Part shown: positions 1 to 7,618 of the stretch, one piece after another
How positions within the stretch are numbered: the first letter of the stretch is position 1
How the letters are laid out: each line of letters begins with the position of its first letter
Assembly: GCF_001590925.1 (NCBI RefSeq)
Contig: NZ_BCTU01000041.1
Span: forward strand, 1 to 34,771
Direction: 5' to 3'
From: Serratia plymuthica NBRC 102599
GTDB lineage: Bacteria > Pseudomonadota > Gammaproteobacteria > Enterobacterales > Enterobacteriaceae
Length of the DNA: 34,771 bases
The notes under the pieces: model-generated
Databases searched by the model: none
Seen by the model: the letters and a program-made list of their open reading frames with translations, nothing else
What the model was told of the DNA's origin: nothing
Translations under genes and position numbers: made by a program

Positions 1-22
1 CCCCGGCATGCCGGGGTTTTTT
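1..22 (+). terminator. Intrinsic terminator at window edge
   Basis: A perfect 16-base palindrome (CCCCGGCATGCCGGGG) is followed directly by six T on the plus strand. It would end a plus-strand transcript arriving from outside the window. It lies just beyond the sbp stop codon, so it may also serve sbp on the minus strand, but the bases needed to see a minus-strand U tract are cut off. Confidence 0.75.
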
Positions 23-40
23 ATTGCTGTCACAAAAGCA

Positions 41-1030
41 TCAGCGCTTGCTGATCTCATCGAACACGCCGCCGGTAGCAAAGTGCACCTTCTGCGCTTC
101 GGTCCAGCCACCGAAGGTATCATCCACGGTAAACAGTTTCAGTTTCGGGAACTGGTCGGCAAACTTGGCCGCCACTGCCGCATCACGCGGGCGATAGTAG
201 TTTTTCGCCGCGATGGTCTGCCCTTCCGGCGTATACAGGTACTTCAGGTAAGCCGTAGCCACATCGCGGGTCCCGCGCTTATCGACCACTTTATCCACCA
301 CTGACACGGTTGGTTCAGCCAAGATCGATTCGCTCGGAGTGATAATCTCAAACTTGTCTTTACCCAGCTCTTTTTCCGCCAGCAACGCTTCGTTTTCCCA
401 GGCAATCAGCACGTCGCCGATACCGCGTTCAACGAAGGTATTGGTTGAGCCACGCGCACCGGAATCCAGCACTTCAACGTTTTTATACAGGTTTTTCACG
501 AACTCCTGCGCCTTGGCTTTATCGTTATTGTTGTGGTGCAGCGCGTAACCCCAGGCAGCCAGATAGTTCCAACGAGCACCACCGGAGGTTTTCGGATTCG
601 GTGTAATCACCGACACGCCCGGTTTAATCAAATCGGCCCAGTCGTGAATTTGTTTTGGGTTGCCTTTGCGCACCAGGAACACAATGGTCGAGGTATAAGG
701 CGCGGAGTTGTCCGGCAGACGTTTGATCCAGTCTTTGTCGATGCGCCCACGCTCGGCGATGGCATCCACATCATAGGCCAGCGCCAGTGTTACCACGTCG
801 GCCTCAATACCGTTAATCACCGAGGTGGCCTGCTTACCGGAACCGCCATGCGACTGACGCACAGTCACTTTATCGCCGGTTTGCTGCTGCCAGTACTTAC
901 CGAATGCGGTGTTGTATTCCTGATAGAACTCACGCGTCGGGTCGTACGAAACGTTCAGCAGTTGGATATCTTTCGCCATGGCACCGGACGCCAGCAGCAT
1001 TATTGTCAGACCTACACCCCATTTACGCAT
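41..1030 (-). CDS. sbp: Periplasmic sulfate-binding protein Sbp
   Basis: This is the sulfate (thiosulfate) binding protein that delivers substrate to the CysTWA ABC importer in the periplasm, feeding cysteine synthesis. The 329-residue product matches the E. coli Sbp length. It starts with a clear Sec signal peptide ([19 protein letters not shown], then [11 protein letters not shown]) and contains the family stretches SHGGSGKQA and [15 protein letters not shown] that surround the anion. An open frame runs 12 codons further upstream, but the ATG at 1030 is preferred because GGGAG lies 9 bases before it and the signal peptide then begins correctly. It is transcribed alone: the pfkA terminator lies upstream. 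The upstream minus strand is AT-rich, with TATTCCATAA at 1141-1150, the kind of sequence CysB binds; CysB control is known for the family but only inferred here. Confidence 0.95.
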   Translation of the reverse strand: MRKWGVGLTIMLLASGAMAKDIQLLNVSYDPTREFYQEYNTAFGKYWQQQTGDKVTVRQSHGGSGKQATSVINGIEADVVTLALAYDVDAIAERGRIDKDWIKRLPDNSAPYTSTIVFLVRKGNPKQIHDWADLIKPGVSVITPNPKTSGGARWNYLAAWGYALHHNNNDKAKAQEFVKNLYKNVEVLDSGARGSTNTFVERGIGDVLIAWENEALLAEKELGKDKFEIITPSESILAEPTVSVVDKVVDKRGTRDVATAYLKYLYTPEGQTIAAKNYYRPRDAAVAAKFADQFPKLKLFTVDDTFGGWTEAQKVHFATGGVFDEISKR

Positions 1031-1164
1031 CGACTCGTTCTCCCAGGAAAATAATCGCAACCTCAATCGGTTGATTTAGCATCAGAGCCTGCCAGAAACT
1101 CTCTCACCAATTAAAGAATTAAAAATTTTGGGCTAGACGATTATGGAATATAAACGCGCCGGAC

Positions 1165-1190
1165 AAAAAAAAGCCCCCGCATGCGGAGGC
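1165..1190 (-). terminator. Intrinsic terminator of pfkA
   Basis: Read on the minus strand, a GC-rich hairpin (GCCTCCGCATGCGGGGGC, one mismatch) is followed by eight T. It lies 25 bases past the pfkA stop and separates pfkA from sbp. Confidence 0.85.
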
Positions 1191-1214
1191 TGTGACTGCC
1201 GGGCTGGATAGGGA

Positions 1215-2177
1215 TCAGTACAGTTTTTTCGCCGTATCCAACCAGTCGCCCTTAAACGGACGCTTCATGTTTTCGATCGCATCGATGATGTCGTGATGCA
1301 CCATCTTCTCGTTCTGGATACCGACGCAACGGCCACCGTAACCCTGCAACAGCAGTTCGATGGCGTAAGCGCCCATGCGGGAAGCCAGAATACGATCGTA
1401 AGCCACCGGCGAACCGCCGCGCTGAATATGCCCCAGCACGGTAGCACGGGTTTCGCGCTTGGTTTCTTGTTCGATATGGCGCGCCAGTTCATCGATATCG
1501 CAGATGTGCTCGGTGATCGCCACGATCGCGTGTTTTTTGCCTTTGGCGATACCGGCCTTGATTTCACAGACCAGGTCTTCGCGGTTGAATTCGGTTTCAG
1601 GCAACACGATAAATTCACAGCCACCTGCGATGGCCGCCGCCAGCGTCAGATCGCCGCAATAGCGCCCCATCACTTCAACGATGGAAATACGCTGATGCGA
1701 AGATGAGGTGTCGCGCAGACGGTCAATCGCTTCGACCACGGTTTCAAGCGCGGTGAAGAAGCCGATGGTGTAGTCGGTACCGGCCACGTCGTTATCAATG
1801 GTGCCCGGCAGGCCGATACAAGGGAAACCTTCTTCCGTCAGGCGCTTGGCCCCCATATAGGAACCGTCGCCGCCGATCACCACCAATGCATCGATACCGC
1901 GGTTTTTCAGGTTTTCAATCGCCTTGGCACGCACGCTGTCGTCTCTGAACTCAGGGAAACGCGCTGAACCGAGGAAGGTGCCACCGCGGTTGATCATATC
2001 GGACACGCTATAGCGGTCCAACCGTTCCATGCGATCTTCGTACAAACCAAGGTAGCCATCGTAAATACCAAAAACTTCCAGACCTTCCGAAAGCGCGGCA
2101 CGCACAACGCCACGGATCGCAGCATTCATACCCGGCGAATCACCGCCACTCGTCAGTACACCGATTTTCTTGATCAT
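1215..2177 (-). CDS. pfkA: 6-phosphofructokinase I
   Basis: This is the ATP-dependent cytoplasmic kinase that converts fructose 6-phosphate to fructose 1,6-bisphosphate, the committed step of glycolysis. The 320 residues equal the E. coli PfkA length and align end to end by eye. Visible motifs are the N-terminal ATP loop [11 protein letters not shown] (9-19), GGDGS (102-106), the catalytic PGTIDND (about 125-131, with Asp127 as general base) and the MGRYCGD substrate segment. The ATG at 2177 has the Shine-Dalgarno AGAGGT seven bases upstream. The gene has its own promoter with a Cra operator in the 231-base gap after fieF, and its own terminator, so it is probably monocistronic. The GGDS at residue 13 is GGDA in E. 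coli, a conservative change. Confidence 0.97.
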   Translation of the reverse strand: MIKKIGVLTSGGDSPGMNAAIRGVVRAALSEGLEVFGIYDGYLGLYEDRMERLDRYSVSDMINRGGTFLGSARFPEFRDDSVRAKAIENLKNRGIDALVVIGGDGSYMGAKRLTEEGFPCIGLPGTIDNDVAGTDYTIGFFTALETVVEAIDRLRDTSSSHQRISIVEVMGRYCGDLTLAAAIAGGCEFIVLPETEFNREDLVCEIKAGIAKGKKHAIVAITEHICDIDELARHIEQETKRETRATVLGHIQRGGSPVAYDRILASRMGAYAIELLLQGYGGRCVGIQNEKMVHHDIIDAIENMKRPFKGDWLDTAKKLY

Positions 2178-2284
2178 GACTACCTCTGAACTGTAGATGC
2201 AATTTCTTAAGAATTCTGTATTCGCCGATTGCCTTGGAACCTCTCCGGCTGCAGAAAACCAGCGTTACGGCTTTATTGCTGGAT

Positions 2285-2313
2285 ATTATAACAAAAACAC
2301 CCAGCTGAATTGA
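2285..2313 (-). promoter_or_regulatory. Probable pfkA promoter
   Basis: On the minus strand a perfect -10 TATAAT (2285-2290) lies 17 bases from a weak -35 (TCAATT, 2308-2313). This puts the transcription start about 100 bases before the pfkA ATG. The weak -35 overlaps the Cra operator. Confidence 0.6.
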
Positions 2314-2317
2314 TTCA
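2304..2317 (+). promoter_or_regulatory. Cra (FruR) operator of pfkA
   Basis: GCTGAATTGATTCA matches the known Cra consensus GCTGAATCGTTTCA at 12 of 14 positions, with both half-site ends intact. It overlaps the -35 of the pfkA promoter, a position expected for repression. Cra repression of pfkA that is relieved by fructose phosphates is established in E. coli; its operation here is inferred from the site. Confidence 0.75.
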
Positions 2318-2408
2318 AGTCACGCAATATTACGGTAAAAAATCGACATGGCACGCTGAGCTAACTCGTTATTCGCCTGCCGTACTTATCCTGACCGCCC
2401 TGCATGAA

Positions 2409-3311
2409 TTATAGCTCCCAATGCCCCTGCCGGCCCGATGGCACCACGGAACAAGGGTCCTGGTGGATGAGGACATCCGCCCCCGGAAAACGATGCAACA
2501 GCGCCTGCTCCACCTGTTCGGCCAGAATATGCGCCTGCATCAACGGCAGCTCATCGTCCATTTCCAGATGCAACTGGATAAAACGCGTCGGGCCGGACTG
2601 GCGTGTGCGCAGATCGTGCGCGCCTTTCACCCCCGGCCAGGAAGAGATTACGTCGATAATCGCCTGGCGCTCGTCATCCGGCAATGCTCTGTCCAGCAGC
2701 GATTGTACCGCTTCATAGCCCATCCGCAGCGCGCTATAGAGAATGTAGACGCCAATTCCCAATGCAAACAGCGCATCTGCCCGCTGGAAACCGTACCAGC
2801 TTAGCCCAAGCGCAATAAGAATAGCACCATTCATCATGACATCTGACTGATAATGCAGCATATCTGCTCGCACGGCCTGGCTGCGAGTTTTTCTTACCAC
2901 CCAACGCTGATATGTGACCAGGATCAGGGTGCTGACCAGCGCAACGATTGTCACGGCAATACCTATGCCGGGGTCACGCAAGGTTTCCGGCGAATACAGA
3001 TGCTGAAAACCGGTCAGAAACAGAAAAAGCGCCGAGCCGGAAATAAACATGCTTTGCGCCAGCGCCGCCAGCGACTCCGCCTTACCATGCCCGAAGGTGT
3101 GCTCCTCATCGGCCGGTTGCAGCGAGTAACGCACCACCAGCAGGTTAGTCAGCGATGCGGCAACATCCACCAGGGAATCCACCAGCGCAGCCAGCAGGCT
3201 CACCGAACCGGTGCGATACCAGGCAACAATTTTTATCAGTAACAGCGTGGAGGCCAACACGGTGGCAGCTAACGCGGTGGACTTCACCAAACGCGCATAT
3301 TGCGGTTCCAT
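2409..3311 (-). CDS. fieF: Cation-efflux pump FieF (CDF family)
   Basis: This inner-membrane proton antiporter exports Fe2+ and Zn2+. The product is 300 residues with about six membrane segments, followed by a cytoplasmic domain from about residue 210. The transport-site ligands are visible as LVDSLVD (Asp45, Asp49) and HYQSD (His and Asp near 153-157), and the cytoplasmic part ends in HQDPCS. The open frame extends seven codons upstream, but the ATG at 3311 is chosen: AAGGTGGG precedes it, and the Asp45/Asp49 numbering then equals the E. coli protein. It lies downstream of cpxP as in E. coli, but the CpxQ terminator separates them. A TATACT at 3342-3347 on the minus strand may be its own -10. 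Confidence 0.95.
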   Translation of the reverse strand: MEPQYARLVKSTALAATVLASTLLLIKIVAWYRTGSVSLLAALVDSLVDVAASLTNLLVVRYSLQPADEEHTFGHGKAESLAALAQSMFISGSALFLFLTGFQHLYSPETLRDPGIGIAVTIVALVSTLILVTYQRWVVRKTRSQAVRADMLHYQSDVMMNGAILIALGLSWYGFQRADALFALGIGVYILYSALRMGYEAVQSLLDRALPDDERQAIIDVISSWPGVKGAHDLRTRQSGPTRFIQLHLEMDDELPLMQAHILAEQVEQALLHRFPGADVLIHQDPCSVVPSGRQGHWEL

Positions 3312-3361
3312 AACCCACCTTGGGTAAAACATGAGAGGGTCAGTATAACGGAATGACGGGC

Positions 3362-3388
3362 AAAAAAAGCCCCGCCATCATGGCGGGG
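3362..3388 (-). terminator. Intrinsic terminator of cpxP / CpxQ
   Basis: On the minus strand CCCCGCCATCATGGCGGGG, a perfect 8-bp stem with a short loop, is followed by C and seven T. It ends the cpxP transcript and forms the 3' end and Hfq-type U tail of CpxQ. Confidence 0.9.
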
Positions 3389-3419
3389 AAGACAGGGATG
3401 GTGTCTATGGCAAGGAAAA
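3362..3419 (-). ncRNA. cpxQ: CpxQ, 3'-UTR-derived small RNA of cpxP
   Basis: The 3' UTR of cpxP on the minus strand begins TTTTCCTTGCCATAGACACC and continues through ATCCCTGTCTTCCCC into the terminator. As I recall it, this is the 5' and seed part of CpxQ, the Hfq-bound RNA cut by RNase E from cpxP mRNA in E. coli and Salmonella. CpxQ represses envelope-protein mRNAs under Cpx stress. The terminator stem differs from E. coli while the single-stranded seed part is kept, as expected for a functional sRNA. The 5' end at 3419 is placed by analogy, and processing is not proved by the sequence. Confidence 0.85.
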
Positions 3420-3427
3420 ACAGGGGA

Positions 3428-3922
3428 CTACTCAGTCATACTCAACTTCTGGGCAGAAGTTTGCTGCAAACCAGAAATTTGTTGCTCCATCTGCTGCATT
3501 CGCTGCTGATGTTTCTGGTCTAAAACGCTTTTTTGCTGTGGCGTCAGCAGGTTATACATTTGATTACGCACCCGGGCCATTTCGACCTGGCGCTTAACCT
3601 GTTGCTGAGCCATTGTTTCCGCCTGAGCATACACGGCGGCTTCATCAAATTTGTCTGCGGTCACCAGTTTATGCATGGCTTCCATTTCAGCTACATTGAC
3701 ACCAGGCAGATCGTGGCGCGCCTGGCGCATTAAATCGCGCATTTGCTGGCGCTGCTGCTCAGTCAGGCTGACACCGTCAAACATGTGGTGCTGGCCAGGG
3801 ACTCTGGTTATCGCATCATTTCCGGGAGTCGGTGCAGTTTCCGAAGTAGTGTCAGCAGCAAACGCAGCGGTAGAACCTATTGCCAGCATTGATGCCATAA
3901 CTAATGCGGTTACCTTACGCAT
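3428..3922 (-). CDS. cpxP: Periplasmic Cpx-pathway chaperone/inhibitor CpxP
   Basis: CpxP is a periplasmic dimer that damps CpxA signalling and is consumed with misfolded proteins by DegP. The 164-residue product has a signal peptide ([22 protein letters not shown]) and is otherwise helical and Gln/Met-rich. The two LTxxQ motifs that define the family are visible: [12 protein letters not shown] at about 54 and LTPQQKSVL at about 127. GAGGAG lies just before the ATG. It is transcribed divergently from cpxRA across a 148-base gap containing a perfect CpxR box. Its 3' UTR encodes CpxQ. The C-terminal tail, rich in Gln and Ser, differs from E. coli. Confidence 0.95.
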   Translation of the reverse strand: MRKVTALVMASMLAIGSTAAFAADTTSETAPTPGNDAITRVPGQHHMFDGVSLTEQQRQQMRDLMRQARHDLPGVNVAEMEAMHKLVTADKFDEAAVYAQAETMAQQQVKRQVEMARVRNQMYNLLTPQQKSVLDQKHQQRMQQMEQQISGLQQTSAQKLSMTE

Positions 3923-3965
3923 TTTAACTCCTCGTTCTTTCTCACTTTGCGAATCAACGAGGAGC

Positions 3966-3971
3966 AGTGTA
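3966..3971 (-). promoter_or_regulatory. Candidate -10 of cpxP promoter
   Basis: TACACT on the minus strand lies about 32 bases downstream of the CpxR box and 44 bases before the cpxP ATG. No good -35 is seen at 17 bases, consistent with an activator-dependent promoter. The exact start is not determinable from sequence. Confidence 0.35.
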
Positions 3972-4002
3972 CTGCTGCACCTGCAAACATGCGTCAGTGC
4001 AT

Positions 4003-4017
4003 GTAAAACTACGTAAA
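4003..4017 (+). promoter_or_regulatory. CpxR box (cpxP-cpxRA intergenic)
   Basis: GTAAA-ACTAC-GTAAA is an exact match to the CpxR consensus GTAAA(N5)GTAAA. It lies between the divergent cpxP and cpxRA genes and should mediate activation of both, which is the established autoregulation of the Cpx system. Confidence 0.9.
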
Positions 4018-4070
4018 GTCATGGAATGCCAACAGTTGATGACGTATTTTGCGTCAGGAGGTAAAACATA

Positions 4071-4769
4071 ATGAATAAAATTCTGTTAGTTGACGACGAC
4101 CGCGAGCTGACCTCGCTGTTAAAAGAACTGCTTGAAATGGAAGGTTTTACTATCGTCGTTGCTTACGATGGCGAACAGGCGTTGTCGCTGCTCGACAGCT
4201 CCATCGATCTGCTGCTGCTCGATATCATGATGCCGAAGAAAAACGGTATCGATACCTTGAAAGAGCTGCGCCAGCATCACCAGACGCCGGTCATTATGTT
4301 GACTGCCCGCGGCAGCGAACTGGATCGCGTGCTGGGGCTGGAACTGGGTGCCGATGACTACCTGCCGAAACCCTTTAACGATCGTGAATTGGTGGCGCGT
4401 ATCCGCGCCATCCTGCGCCGTTCCAACTGGAGCGAACAGCAGCAAAATGTCGATACCGGCGCACCGACGCTGGACGTTGACGGCCTGCAGCTCAATCCGG
4501 GCCGCCAGGAAGCCAGCTTTGACGGCCAAACGCTGGATCTCACCGGTACCGAATTTACCCTGTTGTACCTGCTGGCGCAGCACCTTGGCCAGGTCGTGTC
4601 GCGTGAGCTGCTGAGCCAGGAAGTATTGGGTAAGCGCCTGACGCCATTCGATCGCGCCATCGACATGCATATCTCCAACCTGCGACGTAAACTGCCGAAC
4701 CGCAAAGATGGCCATCCGTGGTTCAAGACCCTGCGCGGTCGGGGTTATTTAATGGTATCTGCAACATGA
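4071..4769 (+). CDS. cpxR: Envelope-stress response regulator CpxR
   Basis: This is the OmpR/PhoB-family DNA-binding regulator phosphorylated by CpxA. It controls envelope protein-folding genes through GTAAA(N5)GTAAA boxes. Of 232 residues, the receiver domain covers about 1-115, with acidic pocket Asp8-Asp9, phospho-acceptor Asp51 (LLLLDIMMPKK) and the LPKPF lysine switch. The winged-helix domain spans about 130-232 (FTLLYLLAQH, RAIDMHISNLRRKL, GRGYLM). The SD CAGGAGG lies 8-9 bases before the ATG. A small inverted repeat (TGACG/CGTCA, 4040-4056) immediately precedes that SD. It overlaps cpxA by four bases (ATGA), indicating coupled translation. Confidence 0.97.
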   Translation: MNKILLVDDDRELTSLLKELLEMEGFTIVVAYDGEQALSLLDSSIDLLLLDIMMPKKNGIDTLKELRQHHQTPVIMLTARGSELDRVLGLELGADDYLPKPFNDRELVARIRAILRRSNWSEQQQNVDTGAPTLDVDGLQLNPGRQEASFDGQTLDLTGTEFTLLYLLAQHLGQVVSRELLSQEVLGKRLTPFDRAIDMHISNLRRKLPNRKDGHPWFKTLRGRGYLMVSAT

Positions 4770-6139
4770 TCAACAGTTTGACGGCACGTATCTTCGCCAT
4801 TTTTTGGTTCACATTAGCCCTGGTGCTGATGCTGGTGTTGATGGTGCCCAAGCTCGACTCCCGCCAAATGACCTCGCTACTGGACAGCGAGCAGCGGCAG
4901 GGGTTAATGCTGGAACAACACGTCGAGGCCGAGTTGCAAAACGATCCGGCCAACGACCTGATGTGGTGGCGGCGCTTATTTCGCGCCATTGAAAAATGGG
5001 CCCCGCCAGGGCAACGCCTGCTTCTGGTCACCAGCGAAGGCCGCGTGATTGGTAACATGCAGCGCAACGAAATGCAGCTGGTGCGTAACTTTATCGGCCA
5101 GTCTGATAACTCTGATCATCCGAAGAAGAAAAAATACGGCCGCGTCGAGCTGGTCGGCCCGTTCTCCGTGCGCGATGGCGAGGACAACTACCAGCTGTAT
5201 CTCATTCGTCCCGCCAACAGCCCACAATCCGATTTTATCAACCTGATGTTCGACCGGCCGCTGTTGCTGCTGATCGTCACCATGCTGATCAGCGCCCCCC
5301 TACTGTTGTGGCTGGCCTGGAGCCTGGCCAAACCGGCGCGCAAGTTAAAAAACGCCGCCGATGACGTCGCCCGCGGCAACCTGAAACAGCATCCGGAGCT
5401 GGAATCTGGGCCGCAAGAGTTTCTGGCCACCGGCGCCAGCTTCAACCAGATGGTTAGTGCGCTGGAGCGCATGATGACCGCCCAACAGCGGCTAATCTCC
5501 GACATCTCGCATGAGCTGCGCACACCGCTCACCCGCTTGCAGTTGGCTACCGCGCTAATGCGCCGTCGTCACGGCGAAGGACATGAACTGGCGCGCATCG
5601 AAACCGAGGCGCAGCGTCTGGACTCGATGATCAACGATCTGCTGGTGCTGTCGCGCGGGCAGCAGAAAAGCGAGTTGGCGCGCGAGCGGCTGTTGGCCAA
5701 CGAACTGTGGGCCGACGTGCTGGATGACGCCGGATTCGAAGCCGAGCAAATGGGCAAACACCTGGAAGTCAGCTCCCCTCCAGGCCCCTGGGCGCTATTC
5801 GGCAACGCCAGCGCATTAGACAGCGCACTGGAAAACATCGTGCGTAACGCCCTGCGCTATTCGAACACGCGCATTGCCGTGGCGTTTAGCGCCGACAACC
5901 AGGGCATCACTATTGTGGTCGACGACGACGGTCCTGGCGTCAGCGAGGAAGATCGCGAGCAGATTTTCCGGCCGTTCTACCGTACCGACGAAGCACGCGA
6001 TCGCGCATCGGGCGGCACCGGTCTGGGCCTGGCGATTGTCGAGGCTGCGGTCAATCAACACCGCGGCTGGGTGAAGGCGGAAGACAGCCCGCTCGGCGGC
6101 CTGCGGTTGGTACTGTGGCTACCTCTGCACCAGCGTTGA
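4766..6139 (+). CDS. cpxA: Sensor histidine kinase CpxA
   Basis: CpxA is the inner-membrane sensor of envelope misfolding; it phosphorylates and dephosphorylates CpxR. The product has 457 residues, as in E. coli. Visible parts are TM1 (about 8-29), a periplasmic domain with the WWRRLFRAIEKWAPPGQRLL stretch, TM2 (about 165-185) and a HAMP linker. The H-box ISDISHELRTP carries the phosphorylated His near 249, followed by N-box ENIVRNALRYS, and the DDDGPGV and GGTGLGLAIV ATP-lid boxes. An upstream in-frame ATG inside cpxR is ignored: the ATGA overlap with the cpxR stop and the E. coli N-terminus both fix the start. No truncation or missing catalytic residue is seen. Confidence 0.97.
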   Translation: MINSLTARIFAIFWFTLALVLMLVLMVPKLDSRQMTSLLDSEQRQGLMLEQHVEAELQNDPANDLMWWRRLFRAIEKWAPPGQRLLLVTSEGRVIGNMQRNEMQLVRNFIGQSDNSDHPKKKKYGRVELVGPFSVRDGEDNYQLYLIRPANSPQSDFINLMFDRPLLLLIVTMLISAPLLLWLAWSLAKPARKLKNAADDVARGNLKQHPELESGPQEFLATGASFNQMVSALERMMTAQQRLISDISHELRTPLTRLQLATALMRRRHGEGHELARIETEAQRLDSMINDLLVLSRGQQKSELARERLLANELWADVLDDAGFEAEQMGKHLEVSSPPGPWALFGNASALDSALENIVRNALRYSNTRIAVAFSADNQGITIVVDDDGPGVSEEDREQIFRPFYRTDEARDRASGGTGLGLAIVEAAVNQHRGWVKAEDSPLGGLRLVLWLPLHQR

Positions 6140-6145
6140 TCGCCT

Positions 6146-6174
6146 AAGACAGATCGGCAAGATTTTGTTATTCT
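6146..6174 (+). promoter_or_regulatory. Possible trmL promoter
   Basis: AAGACA (6146-6151), a 17-base spacer and TATTCT (6169-6174) form a plausible sigma-70 promoter between cpxA and trmL. A start about seven bases later would begin the mRNA inside the hairpin that follows, giving a leader of about 20 bases. Confidence 0.35.
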
Positions 6175-6176
6175 GC

Positions 6177-6200
6177 GCCCCTCTTCATGAGGGGCTTTTT
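6177..6200 (+). terminator. Terminator-like hairpin at cpxA-trmL junction
   Basis: GCCCCTC-TTCAT-GAGGGGC followed by five T forms a 7-bp GC-rich stem with a 5-base loop. It probably ends cpxRA transcription. The 3' arm contains GAGGGG, which is also the only Shine-Dalgarno-like sequence for trmL, whose ATG is three bases beyond the T run. Confidence 0.75.
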
Positions 6201-6202
6201 AC

Positions 6203-6676
6203 ATGCTGAACATCGTTTTATTTGAACCTGAAATTCCACCCAATACCGGCAATATTATCCGTCTGTGCGCCAATACAGGCTTCCAGTTACACCTGATAGA
6301 ACCGATGGGTTTTCCATGGGACGACAAACGGCTGCGCCGCGCCGGGCTGGATTATCATGAATTCGCCAATATCCGACGTCACGCCGATTACGCCGCCTTT
6401 ATCGCCAGCGAAAACCCGCAGCGACTGTTTGCCCTGACCACCAAAGGTACCCCAGCACACAGCGCGGTCAGCTATCAGGCCGGCGACTACCTGCTGTTTG
6501 GGCCGGAAACTCGTGGCTTGCCCGCCGAGATCCTCGAGGCCTTGCCTGCACAGCAGAAAATCCGCATCCCCATGCAGGCGCAAAGCCGCAGCATGAACCT
6601 GTCGAACGCCGTCGCGGTGGTGGTGTACGAAGCCTGGCGGCAGTTGGACTATGCCGGCGCACTGATTAAACCTTAA
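6203..6676 (+). CDS. trmL: tRNA (cytidine/uridine-34-2'-O)-methyltransferase TrmL
   Basis: TrmL is a SPOUT-class enzyme that uses SAM to methylate the 2'-OH of the wobble base of tRNA-Leu isoacceptors. The 157 residues match the E. coli TrmL (YibK) length. Visible motifs are the N-terminal [13 protein letters not shown], the knot-forming [11 protein letters not shown], and [20 protein letters not shown], which form the SAM pocket and dimer interface. Its ATG lies three bases after a terminator hairpin whose 3' arm supplies the SD. In E. coli trmL adjoins cysE; here two extra genes lie between them, and cpxRA lies upstream. Confidence 0.96.
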   Translation: MLNIVLFEPEIPPNTGNIIRLCANTGFQLHLIEPMGFPWDDKRLRRAGLDYHEFANIRRHADYAAFIASENPQRLFALTTKGTPAHSAVSYQAGDYLLFGPETRGLPAEILEALPAQQKIRIPMQAQSRSMNLSNAVAVVVYEAWRQLDYAGALIKP

Positions 6677-6738
6677 GCGGTGACAACCCGTCCTGCGGGG
6701 AGGATAATCTGAACAGATCACCTCTCCGGGGACATCGC

Positions 6739-7512
6739 ATGGCTTTCACAGAGAGTATTATCGCCCACTTCCGCAGGCTCGAGAATGCGCTGAATCAGGC
6801 GCTGGCGCGTTTGCAGGACACGACGGACACTGAGGCTCTGCACAACGTACGCATCAACCTGCGGCGAATCAGGAGCCTGCTGAGACCATTACGCGGCACA
6901 CCCGGCGTCGCACAACTCGACAACGCCGCCGCCAGCCTGGGGAAACTCACCACGCCGATACGCGATTTGGAAGTGTTGATCGCCGATTTGGCGCGACATC
7001 CGCTAGAGTGGCAGACCAACGTCCGCAAAACCGAATTGCAAAGCCGCAACCTCGCCCTTGCGTCACATCCCTTGCTGTTCCGCTTTCCCAACTTGCTGCA
7101 CGACTGGCCAAAAAGCTTCCATAGAGCCAAACGCCGGCACGCAAAACGCCGCGTTGCCCATCGCCTGTCCCGGCAGGTGAAACAGCTGCGTCTGGCGCTG
7201 GCCGACGGGCACTACGATCGCCACCGGCTGCGCCTGCTGATCAAGCGGCTGCGCTATGTTACCGACGCCTACCCACAGTTCTCGCTTATCACTCCGGAAG
7301 CCACCGCCAGCCTGAAAGTGGCGCAAAATGCACTGGGAGAGTGGCACGATCGTTTTGTCTGGTGCCGGCAAGCCGAAAATCAGCAAGATCTCTGGCCGCT
7401 GCTGCCAGAATGGCAAGACGCTCAGGAAACAGCGCTGGAGAGGGCTGAAGCAGCATTATTTGCGCTTTCGCGGGCGCTCACCTCTAAAACCCGCGACGCA
7501 TCACGATCCTGA
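6739..7512 (+). CDS. Stand-alone CHAD domain protein
   Basis: The 257-residue protein consists almost wholly of a CHAD domain (conserved histidine alpha-helical domain), a helical fold that binds inorganic polyphosphate. Diagnostic segments are LHNVRINLRRIRSLLRPLR (about 35-53), a very basic middle (HRAKRRHAKRRVAHRLSRQ, about 128-146), HRLRLLIKRLRYVTD (about 161-175) and LGEWHDRFVW (about 197-206). The strong positive charge fits a polyanion ligand. There is no signal peptide or membrane segment, so it is likely cytoplasmic. No CYTH/triphosphatase domain is fused to it. The SD GGGGAC lies six bases before the ATG. It follows trmL by 62 bases and may be cotranscribed. The cellular role is unknown; polyphosphate binding is inferred from the family. 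Confidence 0.8.
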   Translation: MAFTESIIAHFRRLENALNQALARLQDTTDTEALHNVRINLRRIRSLLRPLRGTPGVAQLDNAAASLGKLTTPIRDLEVLIADLARHPLEWQTNVRKTELQSRNLALASHPLLFRFPNLLHDWPKSFHRAKRRHAKRRVAHRLSRQVKQLRLALADGHYDRHRLRLLIKRLRYVTDAYPQFSLITPEATASLKVAQNALGEWHDRFVWCRQAENQQDLWPLLPEWQDAQETALERAEAALFALSRALTSKTRDASRS

Positions 7513-7618
7513 CAAAGTATGCAAAGACAGTGCACGTCTGGCCCCAAAACATTCGCTGCAATAGAAGATAATGAGCTATGTTTTGTAAGGGTAATAGACA
7601 TTCATCATAGGAAATCGT

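Noticed and set aside
1293-1706. Plus-strand open frames opposite pfkA, and many similar frames opposite other genes
   Set aside because: They are antisense shadows of strongly conserved coding genes in GC-rich DNA, without SD, promoter or recognisable protein features.
7513-7618. GATAAT at 7567 as a promoter of the DUF3313 lipoprotein gene
   Set aside because: No -35 with any resemblance lies 16-18 bases upstream, so the promoter is not called.
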